Below the pieces are notes generated by a model. It searched no databases. It saw only the letters and a program-made list of their open reading frames with translations, and was not told where the DNA came from. Below are positions 23,050 to 34,621 of a stretch of DNA of 64,000 bases, one piece after another. The translations under genes and the position numbers were made by a program. The stretch comes from Parascedosporium putredinis (lineage: Eukaryota; Ascomycota; Sordariomycetes; Microascales; Microascaceae), in contig CASHTG010000010.1 in NCBI GenBank assembly GCA_949357655.1, positions 682,001 to 746,000 of the forward strand, given 5' to 3'. Numbering within the stretch: position 1 is the stretch's first letter; the number at the start of each line of letters is the position of its first letter.

Positions 23050-23815
23050 ATGCCTCTCGCCGGAAGTTGCATGTGCGGTGCGATCAAGTACGAAAGCAGC
23101 AGTGAGTCCTCTTGTTCTGTCGATGGTCACTCCACCTCGCCCCCGCCGCATCCGGCCTTCCCCACCCTCCAGCAATTTTGGAACTCTTTTCTACCGGAAT
23201 CACCACAAAGGCGTCTCGGCGCATCGTTGCTAATATGTCATATCACAGGCGACCCTGCCGTCACTGCTCTTTGCCACTGCACAGATTGCCAAAAGGTAAG
23301 GACTCCTACCCTACATGCAATCTTCTTCTTCATCTCCCAGTTCACACTAACTCCTCCCTAGTGGACTGGAGGCCCTTACACCTCCAACGCCGTAGTCCCC
23401 GCCGATTCCTTCCAGGTCACTCAAGGTAAGCACGATTCCAACGTCTAGGCCCTCTTCGGGTTCTGGTTTCATCCTCTTACCCCAGCCCGATCCTGATGCA
23501 TATGACCTGGGTATTGGAGGGGCCTGTACTGGATGGTATCTGACCGTGTGATGTACTATAGGAACCCCCACTCACTACGATGTAACGGGCGCCTCCGGCA
23601 AGAACAACCGCCACTTCTTCTGCTCGACGTGCGGCTCCAGCCTGTATACCAAGCTCGATGTCATGGAGGGCATGGTCGTGATCAAGGCCGGTGGACTGGA
23701 CAACGGCGGTGCCGCTCTTGGAAACAAGATCGCCGTGGAGTTTTACTGCAAGGACCGTGTTCCTTATGCCGCGCCTGTGGAGGGTGCCAAGCAAGAGTCT
23801 CATTTTGGCTCGTGA
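23050..23815 (+). CDS. GFA-domain (glutathione-dependent formaldehyde-activating / CENP-V type) protein
   Basis: Exons 23050-23101, 23249-23295, 23362-23425 and 23562-23815 (donors GTGAGT, GTAAGG, GTAAGC, GTAAGC) give an open 138-residue protein. The GFA fold cysteines are visible: GSCMCGAIKY at residues 6-15, CHCTDCQK at about 28-35, and FFCSTCGSSLY at about 74-84. This gives two zinc-binding sets in the standard order. The protein has the normal family length. Members bind zinc and have been linked to glutathione adducts, but most fungal copies have no tested substrate, so formaldehyde activity should not be assumed. No frameshift is present. Confidence 0.92.
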
Positions 23816-25545
23816 GCTACGGCTTGTCACGCGACAAAGACCTCGGGTAGATAAGAGGCTCTTGGGCGTTGTTTATATATAAAAAGAGACAAGGCCATGC
23901 GTCTTGCAATGAAGACTGGAAAAAAATTCAAAGAAAGAACTTGGAAACCATCTATGCAGTCTTCTCTTGACCCCGCGTTGTGACTGCAGCTGTAGGGCGG
24001 AATCCTTTGACTCGTCAGACGTGCGGCGTAAGCTACATCTGGATCTATCCATCCATGGATGTATCGAACTCGAGGGATCTATGGATTGTTTCAGCAGCAA
24101 CCCCTACGATCACTGGTCCCAGCTTCAGACACCTCCTTCTTGACATCTGTGAGTTTGAATGGCACCCATGCATCCACACAGCGCTAATGCTTTTCTTCAG
24201 TGTCAATTGTAAATTGTCGCGCAGGACGTTGTCATCATGCACTCCAACTCGGGGCTGCGTCAATGTACCGCGGATTGATGGGTGTGCTCAGTGCTAATTG
24301 AGAACAACACCTGAGCCTGAGCGGACAATCCAATGCCACCCTCCCCAAAGGCTTTCGTCCCCGACCTGGGCGTTTTCTTTATAGGAAACGATTAACGCCA
24401 TCCATAATACATACGACCATAGCTCGCAGATAATTGAGGGTCCCGTCCGCTCCCCTGTACACAAGCTGCGAAGCGCCGGACTAGTAGTTGGGTCGGTGAC
24501 GACCAGCGAATCCCCGGTGTTGTATGTTTTTGTCTCTTTTTGTCTTTCTTTTTTCTCCTTTGGCATCTTCCTTTTTTTCCCGCTTGTCACGATATCAGCC
24601 GGGAAATCCAAAGGCTTCTAGATTGTTCGCAAAGATCATGATTCATTGGGGGAAAAGCGGGACGTGACACTCGCTTAAGCCCACATAGGCTTTGATCCTT
24701 GAGAAAATTGAGGCGGTGCCAAACGGAGGCCGCGACAGCTTCAAGAAAAGAAGCTCATTTTACCTTGCGGTCGACCCTCGATAAATTTCATGTTTTGCTG
24801 TTTGCGTGCTTTTCTGTTTGCATGGAAGACCCTCTTTTTTGCCTAATCTCGTCGTCATCGAGCGATGGCCAGGCGTGGCACAGCCACCTCACGATAGCTT
24901 CGTTGGAGGTCTGCACAGGTCAAACAGCATCCCACGTGTTCCCGAGGATCGCCAATCAGGGAGTCCAGGCACTAAAAAGAAGGTGTCCGTCGGTGACCCA
25001 AACGGCTGGACTTTGCCCTGCGAAATTCGGGTTGACGTCGCGACATAGCGCTCTGTTGGGAATAGCGCCACTACCCCTGGCCGCTCACCTACCTTAAATT
25101 ATGTCAATGTTACTTGCTGGGCTTGAACGGCCTGGTGCTCCAGGATGTCTAGAAACCACACTCGGGCCGTGTGACAAGGGGCAGCTACTTCGATTTGTAT
25201 GGGGGCAGGATCGATTAATGGGTGGTACCGTGCCACCTCTGCTCCCTGAGCTGAGGGTACCGCTTCCGATGGAAAAGGGGGCATGTGCCGCCTAGATAAC
25301 GAAGCCGGACGATGAGGCGAGCATCGTCGCATTGTTCTTCGAGTTTCAATCCGCGAGCAAAAAGAAATACGACACTGGTAGGAATAAATGGAAGATACGA
25401 TGGTTTCTTCGTATATAATGTAAAACGGGCCATTCCTCGGGATGCTCTAAATTCCTCAGCTCTTGCTTCCACACCCATTCGTCGATCTCTCTGGCATTGA
25501 ACAATCAACAGCAAGCCCCCGCACTCAATCCCCCGCAGAAAAACA
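23816..25545. other. Long gene-free stretch
   Basis: About 1.7 kb without a supported gene. Open frames at 24699-25097 and nearby have no family resemblance or splice support. No tRNA or repeat recognised. Confidence 0.4.
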
Positions 25546-26698
25546 ATGGCGACAGAGCACATCATCGTCGGCACCGACGACACCCAAGCGGACAGCGCAG
25601 CCATTCTCGCCCCGGACCTGCACCGCCAAGCCGCGCCCGACGCCGCGCTCGCCAAGACCTTCCACGCCCACCGCCGCGGGCCCTTTGGCTCCAAGCACAT
25701 CTTCACCGAGGCCGAGGGCCCCGGCCGCTACTGGGTGTTCAACCCCGTACCGCAAAAGCACGCGAGCACGTGGAAGCCCGTGCTGTGGAGGGGGACAACC
25801 CCAAGTACTGCCCGGAGAGCGCGCGCATCGGCAAGGCGCGGCGGACGGGGTTCTGGAACTCGTTTAAGATCCACCTGGGGACGGCATGCAAGAGGTGCTT
25901 CTCAACGACCAGAGGCGGGCGAAGAAGAGGGCGTACGAGAGGGGCCAGAAGATGCGCAGGTGGTTCCGGATGAAGCCGACTCCGCCCAAGAACCCCCTCG
26001 AGGAGGAGAAGGTGGTGACGGACTTGGTCATGTCGCTGACCATGAAGCGGCCCAAGGGCATGGGGAGATCGTTGAAGTGGTCGCTTGGCGGAGAGCAGTA
26101 CACGTGGAAGGGGACGAGGCAGTTCTTGCCCGCGCGTGTCAAGGGGTGGCGAGGTATCTCTCACGACTTCAAGGTAAGCGCTACAACAGTTCAACAGAGC
26201 ACACAGTTACCCATCAAGCTCCTGTGTATGCACTCATAGCTAACCGTATTACCCTTGTAGCTCGTCGACTCACACGGAGCCATCATCGCGACGTATGAGA
26301 AGGACAGATGGGCATCGTTTAAACGCGCGGAAAAGGTCGGCGCGCCGCCCAACAAACGTAGAAAGTTTCTCGGGACGTTGACCACCTTCCTGCCGTCGCA
26401 ACCCAACCCAGTATCTGCAGCGGCAAGGGCCGTAGACACGACGACAGTAGTCGCCAAGGACGGCGGCTCGACGGAGCACCTGAATCAATCAAACGAAGAG
26501 AGTCTAATAACGCAAGAGCCCAAGAAGAAGAAGGCAGAGAAACCAGACAAGATTCTCAACTTGGACGGGCCGCACTCGGGAGACTTGTTGGAGGAAGCAG
26601 TCGTGTTTACTTGCTGGATGGCGTTTGAAGGCGAGCACAGGTTGCGGTGGAAGATACTCGACTTGTTGGAGGAGGTGGCAGAGACCCTCGGCGAGTAA
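25546..26698 (+). CDS. Hypothetical protein, two exons, unrecognised
   Basis: ATG at 25546. An exon runs to 26173, an intron is at 26174-26260 (GTAAGC donor, TTGTAG acceptor), and the second exon ends at 26698. Two one-base losses, G5 at 25790-25794 and G4 at 25877-25880, break the first exon, and the repaired frame is continuous. Visible segments are HIFTEAEGPGRYWVFNP, RGISHDFKLVDS followed by GAIIATYEKDRW, a lysine-rich stretch (EPKKKKAEKPDK), and a helical end FTCWMAFEGEHRLRW. The strand-rich middle recalls Tubby/LURP-one-like phospholipid-binding folds, but this is a weak guess from pattern only. No signal peptide or membrane helix is seen. Confidence 0.6.
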
Positions 26699-27605
26699 CG
26701 GCCTGCGGAAAAGAGCGGTGGGGAGATGGGTTTCTTCCGGATGAGCCCTTGATCCCCCCGCCTTCACCATTAAACCATCCATGCGTCTATCCCTCAAGTG
26801 TGCGCGTCTCTCAGTTCATCGTGCAAAGTACGGGTCTGGGCCTTTGAATGCACCGCCTACTTCCCGATAGTTGTAGATTATTGACAGACCATCATCCTGC
26901 TCCAGCGATCCAATCGCTTCTCGGATCCTCTTGGTAATGGCATGAAGCAAGACGGCATCGGCGACATGAGGATGAATTCCTTGGAAGGGGAACGGGGCAA
27001 AGATCGACCGAATTCGACTTACAAGGATTGGTAAATGGCGACGCAAGGACAAGAGATTCTGCAAACTGATCACACATATCCCATTATCGAGGTCGGTGTC
27101 GGAGCCCGTTCGGCGGGGAGAATGTGGCGCGGGAGGTCGGGGTATCGGCCGTGCTGTGGCCGTTCCGTGCGAGGTTTTGGTGGGGTTTCATGACCCCGTT
27201 CACGCAACGCCCTCCAATTCCGGTGATGAGCTGTGATCTACCGCACCAAGGTCAACGTTGAACACAGCATATGAACGCACCAGCAATTGATTCAAGCATT
27301 ATTTTCTAGTCCTTTAGGATTCCGAACTTTCCGACCTGAATTGCGCCTCGATGCAGCCTGCCTTTGTTTGGTTGCTCCTTGGCTTGCTCACGAATTGATG
27401 GGAATAGGGGCTCGATGTGCAATATTTAAGACGGCGCCGCCGCCCGTCGAAGAGGGAGAATTGGATCCGATATCATCACAAACTCTTCTCCAGACCAACA
27501 ACCCACCGACATCCTTTGCATCGATTTTACTAGCACCAGTATTCTCTTGTTTCTTCCTCATAACTCGACTCTTCTCCCCTTGTCCAACCTTCTCTCCTCA
27601 CCAAC
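26699..27605. other. Intergenic, no gene seen
   Basis: Only short open frames. The last 200 bases before 27606 are pyrimidine-rich and are probably the leader of the VOC gene. Confidence 0.4.
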
Positions 27606-28103
27606 ATGCCTCTCGATCATACTGGTGTCATTGTCAACAAGGACCTCTTCGAAAAGACGGTCACTTGGTATGAAAACGCCCTCAAGCCCATCGGCTACAG
27701 CAAGACCATCGACCACAAGGTCGCCGTCGGTTTCGGCGAGGGCAAGGGACGCGCCGACTGGTGGGTGGCGTGCCAGCAGACCACCAACACCGGCACCCAC
27801 CATGCCTTTTCGGTCCAGAGTAAGTTTCCGCCATCCCCGTAGGGGTTTTCTCAAGTAGATGAGGATATCGCGCCACAATAAAGTCTGGTAGAAACTTTGG
27901 TTGCTAATCATTTCATGATTTCGCCCTCAGCCCGCGCTCTCGTCGACGAATTCCACAAGGCTGCCGTCGAGGCTGGCGGCACGGACAACGGCGCACCGGG
28001 CTTGAGGCCTATGTACCATCCCAACTACTATGGCGCCTTCGTCAGGGACCCCGCCGGCAACAACATTGAGGCTGTATGCCACCTGCCCGAGCCTGCCATT
28101 TAA
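27606..28103 (+). CDS. VOC-superfamily (glyoxalase-like) protein
   Basis: ATG at 27606. Exon 1 is 27606-27819, the intron 27820-27930 (GTAAGT donor, CCTCAG acceptor), and exon 2 27931-28103. The spliced frame is open and gives 128 residues. The order of elements matches a single VOC domain: MPLDHTGVIV with an early metal-ligand His at residue 5, WYENALKPIGY, DWWVACQQ, THHAFSVQ, then ALVDEFHKAAVEAGG and YYGAFVRDPAGNNIEAV, where the last Glu is the usual second ligand. Fungal proteins of this plan are annotated as glyoxalase family or lactoylglutathione-lyase-like, with substrates mostly untested. No frameshift. Confidence 0.9.
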
Positions 28104-28668
28104 AAGGTTTGAGGCCGACAGAGAAATGAGACCTTGGGGAAGTTAGCTTGGGGTCCGATGCTCGGTTCTAGCTCATGACAACTACAAGCGCGCATTCTTC
28201 AAGGGGCTTCGAATGTTTCAAATCGTGAAAGGATATCAATTTAAGTAGCCCTCCCTTTTGTTCTTTGTAGTATGGTGCTCCGGGATTTTTTTCAAACCAG
28301 CAACGTGGTTTTTTTCCCTGGAGCCGCACGGGTGGGAAGGGAGGATGATCTCGTCCTGATTTAATGACTAAATACTTGTTCATATCTAGTTTGATACGAA
28401 GCAGAGAATTTCGCTTGCGGGACCATTGTGTGACAATGATGGCATGATACATCTATTGATTTCATTTTTGCTGGGCGAGTAGAACTATTCATCACATGCA
28501 AATATCCAAGTTCGATCCTATGTGGATTTTCATTGTCCTGTTCTGAGTGCCTGGCTGGTTTTACTAAACGAATTGTACGCCGCTACCCCGGTTCCGGTTA
28601 CCACCCTGCCCTTTCCTAGTCGAATGTCTATCTACATGTAATTTATACCTACATGTACTTCCTGTAGT
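28104..28668. other. Intergenic between convergent genes
   Basis: 3' flanks of the VOC gene and nitrate reductase. TACATGTA-like words recur near 28633-28655 but no gene is seen. Confidence 0.4.
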
Positions 28669-31600
28669 TTAGAATCCATAAAGATTCTGCTCTTCAACGT
28701 AGCCCCATTCTGTAGTGCTCGTTGTTAGAAGTGGTCCATAGTGGAGGTTAGGGGATGGAGGAACTTACCTGTTAGTGCTGGCAAGACCGCCTTGGCAATC
28801 ATCGCCGGCGGCCCGCACACAATGACGATGCTATCCTTATCTGGGGCAAAGAGGTTCTCGCGGATGATATCACCATTGATATAGCTCTTGTAACCCGCCC
28901 ACTCCTCGCTGGCCTTTGAGAGGACGTACGCCAACTTGAACTTGCCACCACTCTTCTCCTGGAACCGTTCGAGTTCCTCGCGCATGAGTATGTCCGACTC
29001 GGTATTATTCGCATCCACGAGGCGGATCTCGGTCTTGTCATCTTCAGTAGCGCACACGCGCGAGATGAGAGAGTACGCCGGCGTCACGCCCGAGCCGCCC
29101 ACCACGAGGGACACCCGCTTGAACCGTCTATCTTCCCCTCAATCTTGAAACGCCCGTGTCCGTGGTACTCGATCTCGCCAAGCGGTCCGCGGATCTCAAT
29201 CTCCTCGCCCACGGGGATGAGGTCGAGGATGTTGGACATGGCGCCGCCCGGCTGGTTCTCGTTGGGGAAATACGTCTTGACCGTCAGCTCAAACGTGCCA
29301 TTGCCGTCGTAGTCCCGGCCGAGGTCGTGGCCCTTGCTGTAGACGCCGTCCGGCGCCGGTAGGAACGGTCGGGTGGGCGTGTACTGCCTCGTCACCATCT
29401 TGTCCAGCAGGTGGAACCCGACCTCGACGTGCTGGCACGTGTTCATCCCCAGCTTCATCTTGCCTTCCGGGAGCTGGAACGTGTACGCTCTGGTGTCCCC
29501 GCTGATCTCTTTTCGGTGGAGTAGCTTGGCCGGGCGCCACATGTCCTTTGGAGGCCTACATCGCCTTGAAGCTTGCCGACGTCTTTTTCTTTCCGTTGGC
29601 GTTCTCTTCAATGTACTTTATCGCCTTGTCCGTTAGCCTACCAACGAGGCATTCTGCAAGTTGGTTCAAAATACGTTAGCATGTGTGATCACGTTGGTAG
29701 TGCCAAAATCTTGAATACTAGTGAAATGTAAAAGAACCGGGGAGAAGGGAGTGAACATGGGAGGACCGTACCCTGCAGCTTTTTGCGCGCAAAATTATCG
29801 TGGATAGTGTCAAACTCGTCCGTCGTTTCCTGGTGCACCTTGCCGCCGTGCGAGAGAATAGTCGCCTTGCCACCGGGGTGCCACGACAGCACCGACGTGG
29901 CATCGTAGACGTTGCCCTCGACCACGATCCAGCAGTCGTTTTGCTTATCATGCTTCTCCACCTCCTGGCGCGTGATGCGCTTCTGGTCGTCGGCGGGCGC
30001 GATCTTGGCCGCCTCCACGCGGCTCTCGGCGCTCGACCGCATCCAACCGGGCTCCTTGGACTCGAGCTCGACGGGGTGGCGAAAGAGCACGTACGGCTCC
30101 TCGGCGTCGTCGCTGCTCGTGATCTCGGGCTTGACCTGGTACCAGCAGTTGTTCATCATGCCCATGATGTTCCACGTCGGCCTCTCGGGCTGCGTGCACT
30201 TGAGCGCGTTCCAGGCGCGCACGGCCAGCGCGTGGGCGCCCGCGAGCTCGGACACGGGCACGTCCGCGTGCCAAAACACCCAGGCCCAGGCCTTGCGCCC
30301 GTGCCTGAGGGGTCGGTCGGGGAACCGCCGCTCGCAGTAGCGCCACGTCTCGCCCCCGTCGAGGGAGAGCTCGACGCGCTGCACGGCGTGGCCGCCGCCG
30401 CTAAAGGCGAAGCCCTCGACGCGGTAGGTGTCGCCCCGGCGGAGGCTCTTGAGCGGGAGCCGCTCGCCGTGCGCGGGCTTGGCGATGACGGAGTTGAGCA
30501 CCTGCTCGTTGCACGCCGTGTCCGGGTTGTGGTACATGGCTTTTGCCTCGTCGCTCCCGTTGTCGGTGATGTGGCTCGGCAGCACGCGGTTGTCGAAGAT
30601 GTGGTAGTAGCTCTCGTTTTCCCGGTCGCTGACCCAGATTTTGCTGAGCCACTTGACGCACCGGCCGCCCACGAACCCGGGGATGACGACGCGCACGGGG
30701 TAGCCGTGGTCCGCGGGTAGGGGCTCGTTGTTCATCTCGAAGGCGAGGATCACGTCGTTGGTCGGGTCCATGGCGTGTTCGAGGGGATGCATGTTTCGTA
30801 TTTTCCCTCGGCTAGCTCGTCGGTACCCCGGAAGTGCACCCACAGCTTTCGTTCCGAGTTGGGGTCGGCGTCGGGGCCGAACGGGTCCGGCTGCCCGGCC
30901 TCGAGAAGCACGTCCCTGAGCAAAGGGCCCCTCCAGTAAGCGCAGCTCACGCCGGCAGGGCCCCAGGTGAAACCCTTGGACTTTCTGATGCGGTTCATCT
31001 CCCCGCGGCGGTTGCCGTCGCACCCGAGAAGGACGGGGATGTTGATGGTGCGGAACTGGCTCACGAGGTCGTCCATGGACAGCACCATCTTGGCCCCGCC
31101 GTCGACTTGGATGTCGAGCTGGTGGAACTCCCAGAGGATGCGCGGTACCGCGCCGTGGTTGCGTACGTAGTGCAGCTCGTTGGGGGTGATTAAGCCGGCG
31201 TCGAGAAGAGCCTCGGGCGCGGGCTGGGCGTTGAGGGGTGTTTTCCTGTCAAGCGGATGAGGTCGGGGTTTCGGGGAATCCAGTTATCGGGACACATTTG
31301 ATCGTCGTTGCTGATGCCGACGTCGCGGTCCTTTCCCGCGTCGGCGAGCGGAGAGTCATGCAGGCCGTTGTCCAAGCCTAGGTTGGAAATGTACTCCTTT
31401 TCCCTCCACAACGCCTCGATGGCTGGCGTGCGTTTAGCCCGAGACGCTTCGTCGCCGCTGCTATCTTTGTCGTCGTATCCGCTATCGCTCCCCTTCTCGC
31501 TGCCGTCGCCGGTCCCCGTCTTGCCCTTTTCCTTTTCCTTTTCCGCCAGGTCCTTCTTGGCCTGCTCCACCAGCTTCGCGTTGGCCGGCCAGGGCTGACC

Positions 31601-31960
31601 AAACTTGACCCAGTCCTCCTGCGCCTCCAAGACGTACCGCCAACCGTGGGGTCGCTGTTCCGGATGGACGAGGTGGAAGTCGTGCAGACCTCCGACAATG
31701 TCGCGCCAGTTGACCAGGTCGCCTTTGTCCTGCTTATCCTGGATCGTCTTCCACTTTTTCCTAGCTTCTTTGATGATGCGTTCCTCTTCTTCGAGGGACA
31801 GGGGCTTCATGCCATGGGTAAATCCGGCGAATCGATTCTCTTTGTTGCGAAAGCCGACGCGGTGGTTGTGACCGCTCTCCCAGGCGGGCTCGTCCTGGAT
31901 CTCGTCAAAGGTCGCACCGGGGTGCTCCTTGGCCCGGACAACCCACGGTTTCCGAGGCAT
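28669..31960 (-). CDS. niaD: Assimilatory nitrate reductase (molybdopterin / cytochrome b5 / FAD-NAD(P)H)
   Basis: ATG at 31960. The order is a long charged N-terminal extension (~235 residues), then the Moco domain (LITPNELHYVRNHGAVP, GCDGNRR with the Moco cysteine, GFTWGPAGVSC), the dimerisation domain ending WNIMGMMNNCWYQVK, cytochrome b5 (VLSWHPGGKA heme His; second His in IHDNF), and the FAD domain (RQYTPTRPF) with NAD(P)H site (VVGGSGVTPAYSLI; VCGPPAMI). Introns are at 29654-29771 and 28710-28768; the protein ends LYGF. It reduces nitrate to nitrite in the cytosol. One-base losses occur at G4 31235-31238, G4 30782-30785 and 29132-29138, plus a less clear switch near 29570. No nitrite reductase or nitrate transporter adjoins it. 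Confidence 0.93.
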
Positions 31961-32600
31961 CGTGAAGGACTTGGTGGAATTTTCAGATTCTGCTTGGCTG
32001 CCGACTTCCCGATCCTACGAATTTCCCTTCTCTCACCTTTCTTTATCTTTTGGCTGCAATTGAACTGAGAATACTAACCCAAGTTGTTCAACCAACAAGT
32101 GATCAGAGGATTATATATTCTCTAAACGCCTAGTAGTATCAGGAGAACACCCTCCGTTATGTGTTATTTTTTTGTCCGTCACATCCTCTGATTGTAGGTT
32201 GGATTTACGCTTTGATTGGTGATCGGAAGCGTTGTTCCTGACCATCGTGTGATGTCATGACCCATCATGAGTGGCCATCTCCCCATTACACTGGTCTCAC
32301 TTGGCGGAAGCCGGAGAGGAATGGCCGAAAATGATGAATTTGATCACTAGAACGTGCCGACCCAACCGGACCAAGCCAACATTGAAGCGAAGAACGCAGC
32401 CCAAGACTCAAAACTGGGCTTAAAGTTTACCCCGGGTTGATACGCTAGAGAGAAGCAACGCGATTGAACGTGCCAATTGTTTCGCGCGTCTTCCCACAAT
32501 TTGCTATGGATCGAACGGCTAAGCTCCAGTCTTCTACCGCTGAAAAAGACTAGGCGCACACACAGTCGAATGGATCTAATACATTTTAGTCATTGTTTCC
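31961..32600. promoter_or_regulatory. Shared divergent promoter region of nitrate reductase and Ssu1-like exporter
   Basis: About 640 bases separate the two divergent start codons. The stretch is AT-richer than its flanks and contains TATATA near 32113. A CTCCGTTA word near 32153 only partly matches the NirA-type consensus CTCCGHGG. I found no convincing paired GATA sites, so regulation by NirA/AreA is not shown by sequence alone. Confidence 0.4.
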
Positions 32601-34018
32601 ATGTACCTGCCAACCAAGGAGGTGATACACCCAATGGTGGATGAAGTCCGCGGAGAAACCATTGAACCATCCTCTTCCTTTTCACATGAAAAACCGGTCG
32701 AGCCCAAACCGCCGAGCCCACGATGCCCTCACGCTTCAAGTCGGACACGAAGCCGCACGGATGGCGGGGCAGGCTCGCCCAATTCCCTCGCAAGCCTTCC
32801 TCATCCCACAGGGCACGGGCATCCTCGCGGCGACCCTGCACCAGCTAGAATACCAATTCCGTGGCCTGGACACAATCTCCGTCATATTATGGTTCATCGC
32901 CTTCATCACCCTCTTCGCCTTTTTCATCGTCTACGTTCTCAAGGTGGTGCTGTGTCCGCGCCAGACGGGCCACGCGATCACGCACAACACCGTCGAGGCC
33001 GCGTGCCTCTCGTCCATTAGCATATCGTTCACCTCGGCGATCCAGATGCTCTGCATGGTTGTAGTCCCTAGCTGGGGCGGCCCTGGCTGGGAGAAAGCGG
33101 CGTACATACTTTGGTGGATCAACACGGCCATGGCCGTGTCTGCCTGCTTCGTGCTTCTCCCCATGTTCATCAAGACGCTGCACGCCGAAGGTGGTTTACA
33201 GCGTTCCTTCACCCCCGTGACCCAACTGCCCATCATCGCGGTGCTGACCTCCGCCGCCGGCGCGGGGACCCTCTGTCAGTACGCCATGCTAAGCCCGGAG
33301 CAGAAAGTGCCGATGATCATCGTCGGGTATCTGCAGATCGGCATAGGCATACCCATTGCCCTGGCACTAGACACCTTATTCTGGGCCCGGCAGTACTTGC
33401 CGTGGGTCGGCGTCAACGACGGTTTAAGCTTGCCCAAGCGCCAAGTCTACGTCGAGATGATCCTGTGCGGACCTTGGGGCCAGGGAGCTTCGCGATGCAG
33501 GGTCTGGGCAACGCATTATTGAATGGCGCATTTGACAAGAACCATGGTGTCCTGCTGACGCATGATGCCGCCCGCGTTGTTGGGTATGGAAGCCTATTCT
33601 TCGGGCTCGTGTGTTGGGGTGCGTCGTTATTCTGGTGGTTCTTTGCTTGTATCGGTATCGTCCACGCTCTCTTGTGGAAGAGGGGACCCAAGTTTACTTT
33701 TACGCTCACCAACTGGTCTGTGGTGTTCCCATGGGTGTGTATTCCTTTTCTCATCCCATCTCCATCACAGAACGTTGTGACAATTCGCTGACGAGAGACT
33801 GTCGCAACCAGGGAGTGTACGCCAATGCTGCCGTGCAGCTAGGTAAAATTACGGACTCGGTAGTATTCAGGGTATGGTCAACCATTATGGCCACAGCTCT
33901 AGCCATCATCTGGATCATCTGCGCCTTGTTCACAATTCGAGGCGTATTCAAGCGGAATCTACTTGGGCCGAAGCCGACAACACCACCGCTCAGCGCAACG
34001 CATAGTCGGTCGGATTGA
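32601..34018 (+). CDS. TDT/SLAC1-family transporter, Ssu1-like sulfite exporter
   Basis: The start is uncertain: ATG codons at 32601, 32634 and 32723 are all possible because frames switch in this part. Ten hydrophobic segments follow, starting FLIPQGTGILAATLHQ. Family landmarks are the CGPWGQGSFAMQ-type stretch near 33480 (compare GPMGQGSF in yeast Ssu1), and WSVVFPWGVYANAAVQLG spliced across the intron 33735-33811, then VFRVWSTI. One-base losses lie near 32795 and at G3 33483-33485. TDT proteins export sulfite (Ssu1) or carry malate (Mae1). The listed landmarks favour Ssu1. It sits between nitrate reductase and a TauD-type dioxygenase, on the same strand as the latter. Confidence 0.82.
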
Positions 34019-34621
34019 TGCTTTTCTTGTATTTCTTAAGATTTCGGTTTGTTTTAATGAAGATGCAGCAAACCATACTTGTAAGGTGAGTAGGTAGCCA
34101 GCCTCAATTATGTAAAATTCTAATAGATATATGAACGTTTCTGAAATAGGGAGCTCGACCTTTTTCAAAATCCTCTTTGTTCAACATTGAAGCTCGTGAG
34201 AGAGAATGAGGAGCAATTGCTCCACAGTGCACCGCCCCAACCCGGTTTAGCGCATGACACTCGACGACTGAGCTGAATGGTCCAAAATCCGGGGCAAATT
34301 CGAGGGACGATCAATGCATAGCCAGCTTGTCCTTGTCCCGATGTGGTGTGCATCAAGGCGCCCACCCAACCCGTCTGACTTTCCCCACATCACGCAAGCC
34401 CGCGACATAATTGCTCCATGCGTCCACGCAAGTCCTCCGTCGTCCCCGCCTGACGCCGCGTCCCGAACGTATAAGTCATGGCCCAAGGCTCTCAAAAGCC
34501 CCGGGAAGTCCTGTCCCGGACCAGGCAGGCGCTGCGCCGTCTTTACCACCACCACCACCAACCTCCCGCCCGCCAGTCCCAAGACGTCGCGCCTAGAGAA
34601 CGCCACACGCCAACGCCCGAC
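34019..34621. other. Intergenic upstream of the TauD-type gene
   Basis: No separate gene is supported. An in-frame ATG at 34478 could extend the TauD-type gene upstream, but the sequence there is low-complexity (His and Pro runs) and not family-like. Confidence 0.4.
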
